IMG/VR virus record: IMGVR_UViG_3300010400_000014
Coordinates: 1 to 41,989 of that record
Length of the DNA: 41,989 nt
Source: a virus
Strand: one strand, 5' to 3'
The notes below the pieces were generated by a model, which saw only the letters and a program-made list of their open reading frames with translations, had not been told where the DNA came from and searched no databases. Shown one piece after another: positions 30,949 through 38,237 of the stretch. Position 1 is the first letter of the stretch; each line of letters begins with the position of its first letter. The translations under genes and the position numbers were made by a program.

Positions 30949-31692
30949 TCACTGATCCGTCAGCACGTTGTACGATCCGCTGCCACGCCGCGCATTCGCC
31001 GTCACCGCCGGATCCATGCCGAGCAGTCCTGGCTGCACATTCGGCTTCGTCATCGTATCCCAGGCTCGCGCCGCCATCTGCGGCAGCAGCGGGCACTGTT
31101 CATCGACACGCACCCCGAACGGCGTCACGAGTCGCAGGGCGAGCTGATACATGAAGGCTTCGGCGTAGCCAGACGGCCCGGTCAACACCGTGTTCAGCGA
31201 CAGCGGAATGCTCACCGCTTCCGGCGTATACAGCACCATGTCCACGTTCTGTGAGACGACCGGCCAGAATGTCAGCGTGCCAAGCACGCCATCCAGATTC
31301 ACCTGATAGAAACATTGCGTCGGCAACGCACTACTCAGGGTCTTGATCGTGAGTGCCGCATACTGGTCCTCATCCAGCATCGCCAGGCCGCTCGCCATCT
31401 CCACCGGCGGACTCGATCCCGGCACGACATAGGTCACGTGATTCAGGAACATGGGTCGCGTGATATTCACGGTCCCTCCGGGACCGATCGTTACGGCACT
31501 CGTGCCACTCACCAGCGTGAACGATGTGCGCAACTGTCGCGAGAGCGTGAGCCGCTGCGCGGCCCAGCTATCGAACATGTTCTGTGCCCGCAGCAGCGCG
31601 AGCGCCCCTTGCGACGCATTCATTGCTTCGGTCTCGGCCAACACACCGAGTTCACGGAGCGCATCCGTCGCAATCACGCGGATCGTCGGCAC
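30949..31692 (-). CDS. P22 gp4-like tail adaptor/head completion protein
   Basis: A 247-residue protein resembling the P22 tail accessory factor gp4 family: an N-terminal helix pair (DALRELGVLAETEAMNASQG, then ALALLRAQNMFDSWAAQRLT), a strand-rich middle and a C-terminal helical part (YAEAFMYQLALRLVTPFGV). gp4 forms the ring below the portal and prepares binding of gp10 and the tail. Its position three genes upstream of the gp10-like gene supports this. Confidence 0.8.
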   Translation of the reverse strand: MPTIRVIATDALRELGVLAETEAMNASQGALALLRAQNMFDSWAAQRLTLSRQLRTSFTLVSGTSAVTIGPGGTVNITRPMFLNHVTYVVPGSSPPVEMASGLAMLDEDQYAALTIKTLSSALPTQCFYQVNLDGVLGTLTFWPVVSQNVDMVLYTPEAVSIPLSLNTVLTGPSGYAEAFMYQLALRLVTPFGVRVDEQCPLLPQMAARAWDTMTKPNVQPGLLGMDPAVTANARRGSGSYNVLTDQ

Positions 31693-31695
31693 GGC

Positions 31696-31923
31696 TTATC
31701 CCTTCGCACGTCGCACATGATGCCCTGACGTCGCATCGTGTTTCGGATCAGGATCCGGTGCCGGTTCCGGTTCCGGCTCTTCGACGGGCGGCACGTCTGC
31801 CGCCTGCAGGCTGTCCGGCGGAAACGCGCGATAGCCAGCGGCCTCACGAGTTTCTTGCTCAGATAGTGTCTGCACCGTGACTTCGTCGCCCGTGGGCCCC
31901 CACATCAACCGCGGATAGTCCAT
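31696..31923 (-). CDS. Acidic Pro-rich small protein
   Basis: A 75-residue protein. ATG 31923 overlaps the upstream stop (TGATG); the GTG codon before it is an alternative. The N-terminal half (MDYPRLMWGPTGDEVTV, then REAAGYR) looks folded. The C-terminal half is a Pro/Glu/Asp run (VEEPEPEPAPDPDPKHDA) with a basic end. Its function is unknown. It shares the phrase pattern PKLLW/PRLMW-GPTGDEVTV with the upstream protein, so the two may be related. Confidence 0.6.
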   Translation of the reverse strand: MDYPRLMWGPTGDEVTVQTLSEQETREAAGYRAFPPDSLQAADVPPVEEPEPEPAPDPDPKHDATSGHHVRRAKG

Positions 31924-32462
31924 CACGCCGCTCCTTTCTTTTTCTGCTGCCGAATCTCGATGCTGCCGAGCAGTTCCGCCAGTTTGGCTTCCGGCAGCGC
32001 ACTCAGTTGTTGCTTCAGCGCCGCAATCCGATCCTGTTTCTGGCTCTCGATCAGCACGGCCTGATCCTCCGGCGAGAGCGCGCTGAACTGCTGGCGCAAC
32101 ATCTCCATCGGATCAATCACCGCACTTACGGGAGAAGTGAACAGGAATCCCATCGAGAGATAGCGCTGTTGCTCCTCAGCGGAGGCGGCCGTGACTTCCT
32201 GGCCGGTATCGCCATGCCAGAGCAGTTTCGGAAACTCAGTGGTGCGCGTGAGGTCCACCGCATCGCGCGGCGCCGTCGCGCTCCACAGATACGTCGGCCG
32301 TGGATCATCCTTTGTCGGCACGAGCCGCAGATCGTCGACTTGCCGACCATCTTGGAAGCGCCCGCGGCGAATCGGCGAGCGCCCATTCGGATTGCCGAGA
32401 TTCAGCGTGCCCGCGTTGATCGCGGCTTGGATTTGCGCAAGTAGTTCCGGCGAGAGATTCAT
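31923..32462 (-). CDS. Hypothetical structural-region protein
   Basis: A 179-residue protein. ATG 32462 is chosen with AAGGAG 9 nt upstream; GTG 32468 is too close to that site. The segment TEFPKLLWHGDTGQEVTAAS (about 76-95) parallels PRLMWGPTGDEVTV of the next gene, suggesting a repeated domain across the two products. The C-terminus is helical and ends in basic QQKKKGAA. It probably joins the capsid-to-tail region, but no family is recognised. Confidence 0.6.
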   Translation of the reverse strand: MNLSPELLAQIQAAINAGTLNLGNPNGRSPIRRGRFQDGRQVDDLRLVPTKDDPRPTYLWSATAPRDAVDLTRTTEFPKLLWHGDTGQEVTAASAEEQQRYLSMGFLFTSPVSAVIDPMEMLRQQFSALSPEDQAVLIESQKQDRIAALKQQLSALPEAKLAELLGSIEIRQQKKKGAA

Positions 32463-32476
32463 CGTCACTCACTCCT

Positions 32477-32563
32477 TCAGGCGACTGGATCCGTGCCCAT
32501 GAGCAGCACGCATGACCTGGGATCGGCTTGCGCGCGATCGATCCAGCCGCCGTCAGCCTGCAT
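32477..32563 (-). CDS. Possible 28-aa protein
   Basis: ATG 32563 overlaps the stop of the upstream structural gene (TAATG), and the frame ends just before the ribosome site of the next gene. The peptide (MQADGGWIDRAQADPRSCVL and 8 more) is unremarkable. The only support is that it exactly fills the gap in this genome's usual overlapping style. Confidence 0.45.
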   Translation of the reverse strand: MQADGGWIDRAQADPRSCVLLMGTDPVA

Positions 32564-33243
32564 TACACGATCACCGGCGCAATCACCTGACCCACCGCAT
32601 AAACCACGGTCATGAACGTGCGCCCCGCCGTGCCCGCGCCTGGCGTCACGGTCACCACGCCGATCACACTGCCCGCCGTCGCGTAGTAGAAGCTCGACTT
32701 CGTCGCCGTCGCTTGCCCGAACACGCCGGTCGCCGCGACGAGATACGCGCCGTTCAGACCGCCCCAATAGGCCGTCCCACCGGCCGCGCTGAACATCTCA
32801 CCCACCAGTAGGTCTGTCGCATTCAGGTTCGTGCTGAGGAGCCAGCCGTTGGCCGCTTGCGCATCGCCAATCGTTAGACGCGCGCTCGCTTTCGTCCACA
32901 GCACTTGATTCGTCGCCCGAATATCCAGCAACGTCGCCCCGGCCGGAATCACGACCGTGCCGGTCGACGTGGTCATGGTGGCGTTTTCGACGAATTGCAC
33001 CGTCTTGGCGACGACGATGCCGCTCGAGGCATCACCCGTCACGGTCGGATTCACAAACGTCGAGGCCGCCATCGTTTGTCCGCCCGCCGTGCTGAGCAAT
33101 GTCGCCGACACCGTCGTGGTGCCGTTCTGATCAGTGAGCCCGACTGTCGGCGCAATCGCGAAGTTCGTCGCATCGGTCGGATTGTTGAAGTTCGCCGCCT
33201 GCGCCGGCAGAAAACTACCGCCCGCCTGGTAATTGATCGCCAT
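32563..33243 (-). CDS. Putative capsid decoration/structural protein
   Basis: A 226-residue protein rich in Ala, Thr, Gly and Val with repeated beta strands (VAKTVQFVENATMTTSTGTV, then VVIPAGATLLDIRATNQVLW, GVVTVTPGAGTAG). This is typical of head decoration or head-fibre proteins. AAAAGGAC precedes the ATG. Its leader carries TATTCTATC, also present before the gene at 34490. It is separated from the coat gene by two inserted antisense endonuclease genes and one structural gene. Confidence 0.65.
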   Translation of the reverse strand: MAINYQAGGSFLPAQAANFNNPTDATNFAIAPTVGLTDQNGTTTVSATLLSTAGGQTMAASTFVNPTVTGDASSGIVVAKTVQFVENATMTTSTGTVVIPAGATLLDIRATNQVLWTKASARLTIGDAQAANGWLLSTNLNATDLLVGEMFSAAGGTAYWGGLNGAYLVAATGVFGQATATKSSFYYATAGSVIGVVTVTPGAGTAGRTFMTVVYAVGQVIAPVIV

Positions 33244-33336
33244 AGATCATCTGTCCTTTTCGAGATAGAATAGGCGGGCCGCGGCACTGTAGCTAGCAGC
33301 GCCGAGGCCCTCACCACACGACCACCTGGAGGTCAC

Positions 33337-33885
33337 ATGGCTGTCAGAATCATACGCTGCCCGCAGTGCAATCGAGACTTTCACCACAACGACCCGCGCC
33401 AACGCTACTGTTCGGTTGAATGTTACGACGCCAAGCGAAAGCGCCGAACGCCAATGGATCAAGTGGCTGACTTCTTGGCGCGAGGCAGCGACCCGAATAT
33501 CTGCTGGGAGTGGCCAACCCGCCGCCGATATGGATATGGACGGCTCAACGGCCCCGACAACATCATGGCACATCGAGCTGTCTGGGAAACCGTCAACGGA
33601 CCGATTCCCGATGGCCTGAAAATCCTGCATCGATGTGACAATCCGCCGTGCTGTAACCCTCACCATTTGTTTCTCGGCACTGACGCAGACAACGTCGCGG
33701 ATAAAGTGGCGAAGGGTCGAGAGATTCGAGGCGAACGCCAGTGGATGGCGAAGCTCACCGAAGACGATATTCGAGCCATTCGCGCATCCACTGACACCCT
33801 CAAAGCCATCGGCGAACAATTCGGCATTCATCCGAATCATGCCTGCGACATTCGTCTCCGCAAGGACTGGAGGCATGTCCTGTAA
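33337..33885 (+). CDS. Free-standing HNH homing endonuclease (insertion 1)
   Basis: A 182-residue protein with GGAGG 6 nt before ATG. An N-terminal zinc ribbon (CPQC at 8-11, CSVEC near 25-29) precedes an HNH_3-type core: AHRAVWETVNGPIPDGLKIL, then HRCDNPPCCNPHHLFLGT. It is followed by a family-typical GERQWMAKLTEDDIRAIRAS and a C-terminal HTH-like segment. It is on the plus strand against the late operon, so it is a likely selfish insertion. Confidence 0.88.
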   Translation: MAVRIIRCPQCNRDFHHNDPRQRYCSVECYDAKRKRRTPMDQVADFLARGSDPNICWEWPTRRRYGYGRLNGPDNIMAHRAVWETVNGPIPDGLKILHRCDNPPCCNPHHLFLGTDADNVADKVAKGREIRGERQWMAKLTEDDIRAIRASTDTLKAIGEQFGIHPNHACDIRLRKDWRHVL

Positions 33886-33921
33886 GTAGTTGAAAACAAA
33901 CAACTTACCTAGGCAACTACT
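33885..33921. terminator. Inverted repeat between convergent genes
   Basis: AGTAGTTG (33885-33892) and CAACTACT (33914-33921) form an 8-bp stem around a 21-nt loop. It covers the stops of the plus-strand endonuclease and of the minus-strand structural gene. There is no strong U-tract, so termination is weakly supported. Because it is symmetric it could act on either strand. Confidence 0.35.
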
Positions 33922-34490
33922 ACTCCCTGCACGCCGGTCACGGCCCACACGCCGAAGTTTGCGCGGATGCGCAACATGCCCCCCAGCGCCGCCACGAACG
34001 TCGCCGTATCCTGCGTCGCCGGATTGCCGGTCATCGTCAGCACATGCGCTTGCGCCGTCGCATTCAGGATTGTCAGATAGTTCGTCTGATCGATCGCCGG
34101 AAGCGCCAGCGTATACGCCCCCGCGCCAGAGGCCGTGAGGAAGATGATTTCATCCACCACCGGCACCGTGCCCGCGCCATTCGGCCCGGTAATCGCGCCC
34201 GTGAAGAACGACTGCGACTGCACGCCGCCGATGTTCACGAAGTCACTCGGCACGCCATAGGCAACCGGTGCCCCGACCGCATGCGGCCCCGCCGTGGTCT
34301 TGTAGTAGCCCGGCACAATGCCGAGTGTGGGCGTGCGCTGCACATCCGTGATGCGCACGAACTCGTTGTCCACCATCGCGATCATGTCGCGCGTGGCGCC
34401 GGTTGCTGACGTCAGCGTGAGCGACGTGTCGTTCCAGAAGCCGCCGTTCAGCGTCTTCGCTTTTGAGAGGGTTGTTGCGGTCAAAGCCAT
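33909..34490 (-). CDS. Putative capsid-associated structural protein
   Basis: A 193-residue protein (ATG with GTAGGAG 9 nt upstream). It is Ala/Thr/Gly-rich with beta patterns (GAYTLALPAIDQTNYLTIL, then AQAHVLTMTGNP). This suggests a head decoration or accessory capsid protein, as the first late gene after the coat gene. It is flanked on both sides by antisense endonuclease insertions. The leader holds TATTCTATC as in the 33243 gene. Confidence 0.65.
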   Translation of the reverse strand: MALTATTLSKAKTLNGGFWNDTSLTLTSATGATRDMIAMVDNEFVRITDVQRTPTLGIVPGYYKTTAGPHAVGAPVAYGVPSDFVNIGGVQSQSFFTGAITGPNGAGTVPVVDEIIFLTASGAGAYTLALPAIDQTNYLTILNATAQAHVLTMTGNPATQDTATFVAALGGMLRIRANFGVWAVTGVQGVVVA

Positions 34491-34518
34491 TGTTCTATGC
34501 TCCTACGAATGATAGAAT

Positions 34519-35154
34519 ATGTGGATGAGAATACGCGCCAAATTGGACGGACACATCTACGGCCGATTGACCGTCACCGATTCCTCGACCATCGGACCGC
34601 CGCCGCTGCGGCTGACGATGTGCACCTGTCGTTGCGACTGCGGCAACTTCCTCACTGTCTCGGCCAACGCGCTGAGAAGCGGCAACACGAAGTCCTGCGG
34701 GTGTCTGCGGAAAGATGTAGCCGCGGCCCAATCCACCACACATGGGAAGTCCCGCACGCCAGAATACTTGGTGTGGCTCGGCATGCGAGGCCGCTGCAAT
34801 AACCCGAAAAACACCAAATTCGAGTTCTACGGAGGACGCGGGATTACCGTATGCACGCGCTGGAACGACAGTTTTCAGGCCTTCATCGAAGATATGGGCA
34901 AGAAGCCTTCGAAGAAACACGAAATCGAGCGCCGAGATAACGACCTCGGCTACTCGCCTGAAAACTGCTACTGGGCAACACGCACGCAACAAAACAACAA
35001 TACGCGACACAATCGCATGCTGACATGGCGCGGAGAAACTCACACGCTGGCTGATTGGGCCAGAATTATGAGATTGCCTCGTCCAGTCGTTACAAACCGA
35101 TTGTATCGCCATTGGTCTATCGAACGCGCATTGACTACGCCTGTAACTGACTGA
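34519..35154 (+). CDS. Free-standing homing-type endonuclease (insertion 2)
   Basis: A 211-residue protein of a phage family annotated as HNH/AP2-type. It has a zinc part (CTCRCDCGNFLTVSANALRS, then SCGCL at about 59-63), then GKSRTPEYLVWLGMRGRCNN, YGGRGITVCTRWND, IERRDNDLGYSPENCYWATR and a C-terminal DNA-binding-type region (GETHTLADWARIMRLPRPVV). Two in-frame ATGs lie 6 nt apart. It is placed between the coat gene and the next structural gene, on the opposite strand, as a mobile insertion would be. Confidence 0.82.
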   Translation: MWMRIRAKLDGHIYGRLTVTDSSTIGPPPLRLTMCTCRCDCGNFLTVSANALRSGNTKSCGCLRKDVAAAQSTTHGKSRTPEYLVWLGMRGRCNNPKNTKFEFYGGRGITVCTRWNDSFQAFIEDMGKKPSKKHEIERRDNDLGYSPENCYWATRTQQNNNTRHNRMLTWRGETHTLADWARIMRLPRPVVTNRLYRHWSIERALTTPVTD

Positions 35155-35160
35155 AAACAC

Positions 35161-36414
35161 TCACCCGCAGACGACCACCCCTAATTCCTGTCTGAGCACG
35201 GCGACGGCATACAAAACATCTAATCTTTGCAAGAATTGGTCCGAGAGGGCCACATAGTCGCGAATCACGCGCAACGCCTTGCCCGCCTTCTTGCTCGCCG
35301 CGCGATACGCGCGATCCGTCCCGCCAGGCAGTGGCAGATCCACCATCGCCAGCGTGCCGAAATCCTTATGCACGACGAGATTGTTGGGCGTCTGCTTGCC
35401 CGCGATGCTCGCGAAGTTCGCCGCAGCTTGGTTCCACACGTAGATCGGCGTGCCACTTGCCGGAAGATTCGTCACGTTCTGCAACTGCGACCCAGGTCCG
35501 ATGATCGCCGGCGCAATCGGAATCGTCATCGCCCCTGTGGTATCGGACGTCGTCGCGGTCACCACGAACTGCATCGGCTGTCCCGTGCTCGAGAAACTCT
35601 GTGGGTTGATGCCGTTCACGGGCGTGGTGGTGGAAATAAAGCTAATCTTGTCACCCGCGTTCACCGTGCTCAGGCCCGACTGCCAGCCGTTCGTCACGAT
35701 ACTGGAGGCGCCGGACACCGGCACGCCGTTGGTGAGGGGCGTCGACACCCCCAGCGCACCCACCGTATGCACGTAGATGTTCTGGTCCATGAACCACTTC
35801 GCACCCAGCGTGCTGCTCTTCGTCATCGAACCGGAGTCATACTGCGCGGCGATCTCCCGGCCCGAGTGAAACAACCCTTTCAGGTTGTCCATCAGCGAAA
35901 AATCGGCGATGGGGTTCAAAAAATTCATCCGCCCGTTGTCGTCCGGTGCCGCCATGTTGTCGAGCAGCACCTTCGCGAGGCCATACGTCGTGAGCGTGGT
36001 CGGCGTCACGCCCGGCGTGCCCACCGCCTGATTCAGACCTTGCGCAAGGCCGCACACGTCCTGATCGATCAGGTTGTTGAGCCGCACCAATTGCGGCATC
36101 ACCACCCGCTCGCGGTAGTTGTCGATGTCCAGCGCGAGCTGCTGACTGGAGACTTCCGTATCGACCCCGCGCTGATATGCCAGCGTCACCGTGACGAACG
36201 TCTCGGTAATCGCTTCGATCTGCGCGGCCTGCCCCAGACGACCGATGTAGCGCGGCGGCTTTCTGACGTCGAGTGACTGCCCGACAACGGCGCCGCCAAA
36301 CTCAAACTGATCCGAATACTCGCCGTTGATCTTGCCCATCACGGCATCGGTATTCTCGAGCACGTCTAACGCTTCATACGTGATGATGCGGTTTGTGAGA
36401 AGGGTGTTGGCCAT
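35161..36414 (-). CDS. P22-type major coat protein
   Basis: A 417-residue HK97-fold coat protein of the P22 coat family. The N-terminus ANTLLTNRIITYEALDVLEN, then GKINGEYSDQFEFGGA, VRKPPRY and VTVTLAYQRGVDTEVSSQQL matches the family closely. The C-terminal part (KALRVIRDYVALSDQFLQRL) ends in a short strand. A Ser/Thr-rich middle (about 225-300) corresponds to the inserted domain of P22 coat. It is preceded by a scaffold-like gene and an unusually long 122-nt leader. Confidence 0.92.
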   Translation of the reverse strand: MANTLLTNRIITYEALDVLENTDAVMGKINGEYSDQFEFGGAVVGQSLDVRKPPRYIGRLGQAAQIEAITETFVTVTLAYQRGVDTEVSSQQLALDIDNYRERVVMPQLVRLNNLIDQDVCGLAQGLNQAVGTPGVTPTTLTTYGLAKVLLDNMAAPDDNGRMNFLNPIADFSLMDNLKGLFHSGREIAAQYDSGSMTKSSTLGAKWFMDQNIYVHTVGALGVSTPLTNGVPVSGASSIVTNGWQSGLSTVNAGDKISFISTTTPVNGINPQSFSSTGQPMQFVVTATTSDTTGAMTIPIAPAIIGPGSQLQNVTNLPASGTPIYVWNQAAANFASIAGKQTPNNLVVHKDFGTLAMVDLPLPGGTDRAYRAASKKAGKALRVIRDYVALSDQFLQRLDVLYAVAVLRQELGVVVCG

Positions 36415-36435
36415 ACCTGCACCGTCGCTTTCGGA

Positions 36436-36462
36436 TCCTGACTTACTGGCTGGTCGTCAGGA
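36436..36462 (-). promoter_or_regulatory. Hairpin in the coat-gene leader
   Basis: TCCTGAC (36436-36442) and GTCAGGA (36456-36462) form a perfect 7-bp stem with a 13-nt loop in the 122-nt leader before the coat ATG. It is not followed by a U-tract. It may stabilise or process the abundant coat mRNA, or partially terminate transcription from the scaffold gene. No clear promoter was seen in the leader. Confidence 0.4.
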
Positions 36463-36536
36463 CCACGCGAACCATGCAGGCCGCCTTCGAGGCCAGACCA
36501 GCGAAGGCATGCTGCTAAGATAGACCAGAGTCTACA

Positions 36537-37544
36537 CTATCCGCGCGCCTTCCGTTCCGCACGACGGCGCGCCTGGTATTGCTCGAAATTCTCCGCATCG
36601 GCTGACCCAGGCGTGGATGTCCGACTGCCACTCCCCACCGGTTGCATCGGCGCGGGCGGCGCCACCTGACTCGGCACCGCTGACCCCGCCTGCGCTTGCG
36701 GGGCCAGTTTCACCAGTTCCAGCGCAAACGCATAGGGATTCTGTCCCGCCAACTGCGCCAATCGCTGGGCCAGCGCGCCGTCTTTCATGATCTGGTATTG
36801 CACATGCTCGCTCTGCGGATGGTTCAGAATCGCCTGAATCGCCGCGGGATGCATCGCCACGAATGTGCCCGGTCCGGATTGCAGCATCTGGTCGAAATCC
36901 GGATACGCCGCTCGCCCTTTCGCGCGGACGCTCTCGACATGCTGGACGAACTGCTGTTGCTGTTGATGCTGCTGAATGCCCTGCGCGATCTGCTGCTGAA
37001 TCGTCTGTTGCTGCTGCTCCCACACCCAGCGGCCGAAATCCTCCTGATAGGTGTCCCAGTCCGTATACTTGCCGCCAATGTCATCGATACTCGGCTTGGG
37101 ACGCGTCGGCGCAGCCTGAGCGGGCTGAGATGGGGAGGAGGGTGCCGCCGGTCGCATGGCAGATTCCCCGGCGACCGGGGCAGGGGTCGCCGTTCCCAGC
37201 GGACCCTCCACGCGAGCCGGCGGCGGCTGGAGCCGCGCCTCGAGCTCGGCGGCTTTCTTCTCGGCGGCATCGGCGCGCGCTTTCGCTTCGTCGCGCTCGT
37301 GCGTCAGTTCCTGATACCGCGCCCGCCCCTTCGCGAGCTGGGGCGGCTCCGTCGAGGTCGGAGCGGTCGCAGTCGGTGACGAGACGGACGCAGACGCCGC
37401 TGGGGCAATCAGTGGCGTCTTGTGCTCTGGAGCAGGTTGTCGCGCGTCGATAGTGTCTTGCAGATCGTCAACGCTGACGCCGACCCCGCTAAGGGTGCGG
37501 CCTTTGTCGTCCGTCGCCGAAGCCTGCGTCAGATCATCAGCCAT
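36537..37544 (-). CDS. Putative scaffolding protein
   Basis: A 335-residue protein directly before the coat gene, the standard place of a scaffold. It is Pro/Ala/Gln-rich with coiled coil (RARYQELTHERDEAKARADA and onward), a disordered Pro-rich stretch (about 105-150), and a conserved-looking KPSIDDIGGKYTDWDTYQED, then FGRWVWEQQQQTIQQQIAQ. A basic C-terminal tail (YQARRRAERKARG) would bind coat. No residue-level match to P22 scaffold is claimed, but size, charge and location fit. Confidence 0.7.
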   Translation of the reverse strand: MADDLTQASATDDKGRTLSGVGVSVDDLQDTIDARQPAPEHKTPLIAPAASASVSSPTATAPTSTEPPQLAKGRARYQELTHERDEAKARADAAEKKAAELEARLQPPPARVEGPLGTATPAPVAGESAMRPAAPSSPSQPAQAAPTRPKPSIDDIGGKYTDWDTYQEDFGRWVWEQQQQTIQQQIAQGIQQHQQQQQFVQHVESVRAKGRAAYPDFDQMLQSGPGTFVAMHPAAIQAILNHPQSEHVQYQIMKDGALAQRLAQLAGQNPYAFALELVKLAPQAQAGSAVPSQVAPPAPMQPVGSGSRTSTPGSADAENFEQYQARRRAERKARG

Positions 37545-37547
37545 GTG

Positions 37548-37832
37548 TTACCCGAGGCGCTTGGCCAGCGCAGGATTCCTGTCTAATTCGGCTTGCCATT
37601 CCGGCACAGTCGGCCCGATGCGATGCGGATCGCTCGGATCGTGAATACTCGCCAGACATCGCGTTTGCTCAATTTCCGTGAGCAGCGAGAGTTTCGCCTC
37701 GATATCGCGGATGTCGCTCGCGGCATCCTGACATGCGTGCCAGTCACCCGCCTTTACTTTCGAGGCGAGATACGCAATCAGCGAGGCTTTCTGTTCGAGC
37801 AGATCAGCCTTCGTCGCGGTCATGGATGTCAC
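37548..37832 (-). CDS. Small helical hypothetical protein
   Basis: A 94-residue protein with ATG 37832 (ATGA overlap). The N-terminal half is an amphipathic helix pair (ADLLEQKASLIAYLASKV, then DAASDIRDIEAKLSLLTEIE). The end is Pro-rich (HDPSDPHRIGPTVPEWQ). It lies between the portal-linked small genes and the scaffold. Head-assembly role inferred only from neighbours. Confidence 0.6.
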   Translation of the reverse strand: MTSMTATKADLLEQKASLIAYLASKVKAGDWHACQDAASDIRDIEAKLSLLTEIEQTRCLASIHDPSDPHRIGPTVPEWQAELDRNPALAKRLG

Positions 37833-38026
37833 CGCCCCAGTAAATTCGCCAAATTCGCCGCATTATAGGTCTCGGCTGTTCCTGACACCGTCGAAGTCTG
37901 TGGTACCCACGCCTGACCATACGCTTGGCGCTCCATCGCTTGATTGAACTGGGTCAACTGCTTCATCGCTTCCCGTGCTTGTTGTGGCGGGATTTGCTTC
38001 GCAACTGATGCCTCCCGCTCTGGCAT
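37829..38026 (-). CDS. Small hypothetical protein near the portal gene
   Basis: A 65-residue protein. ATG 38026 overlaps the upstream stop (TGATG); a GTG codon precedes it. It is helical and Gln/Ala-rich (QAREAMKQLTQFNQAMERQA) and ends in ETYNAANLANLLGR. No family is recognised. Tight packing in the head operon supports expression. Confidence 0.55.
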   Translation of the reverse strand: MPEREASVAKQIPPQQAREAMKQLTQFNQAMERQAYGQAWVPQTSTVSGTAETYNAANLANLLGR

Positions 38027-38232
38027 CACGCGGAGAAAGGGCGGATCAGCACATCGATGCGCGTGAGGTCCGCATCTTTCGGCATGTCGCCGCCCATCAC
38101 GGCCCCAATGGCCGCCGCCTGCGAATCCTTCGCCACGACAGCCTTGGGACCGAAGAGCAATTTCTCGATCGCGCCGTCTTCGGCCTCTTTCTTGGTGGGT
38201 TTCTGCACAATCGCGACTTCAAATAACGGCAT
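38026..38232 (-). CDS. Conserved small head-operon protein
   Basis: A 68-residue protein: MPLFEVAIVQKPTKKEAEDG, then LLFGPKAVVAKDSQAAAIGA, with a final LIRPFSA. This pattern, with alternating beta strands and a short helix, recurs as a small gene after the portal in many phages; I do not know a function. It starts 5 nt after the portal stop. Confidence 0.65.
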   Translation of the reverse strand: MPLFEVAIVQKPTKKEAEDGAIEKLLFGPKAVVAKDSQAAAIGAVMGGDMPKDADLTRIDVLIRPFSA

Positions 38233-38237
38233 CGTGA

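Noticed and set aside
35227-36276. 349-codon plus-strand frame across the coat gene
   Set aside because: Antisense shadow of a confidently identified coat protein; strongly Arg/His-rich with no ribosome site.
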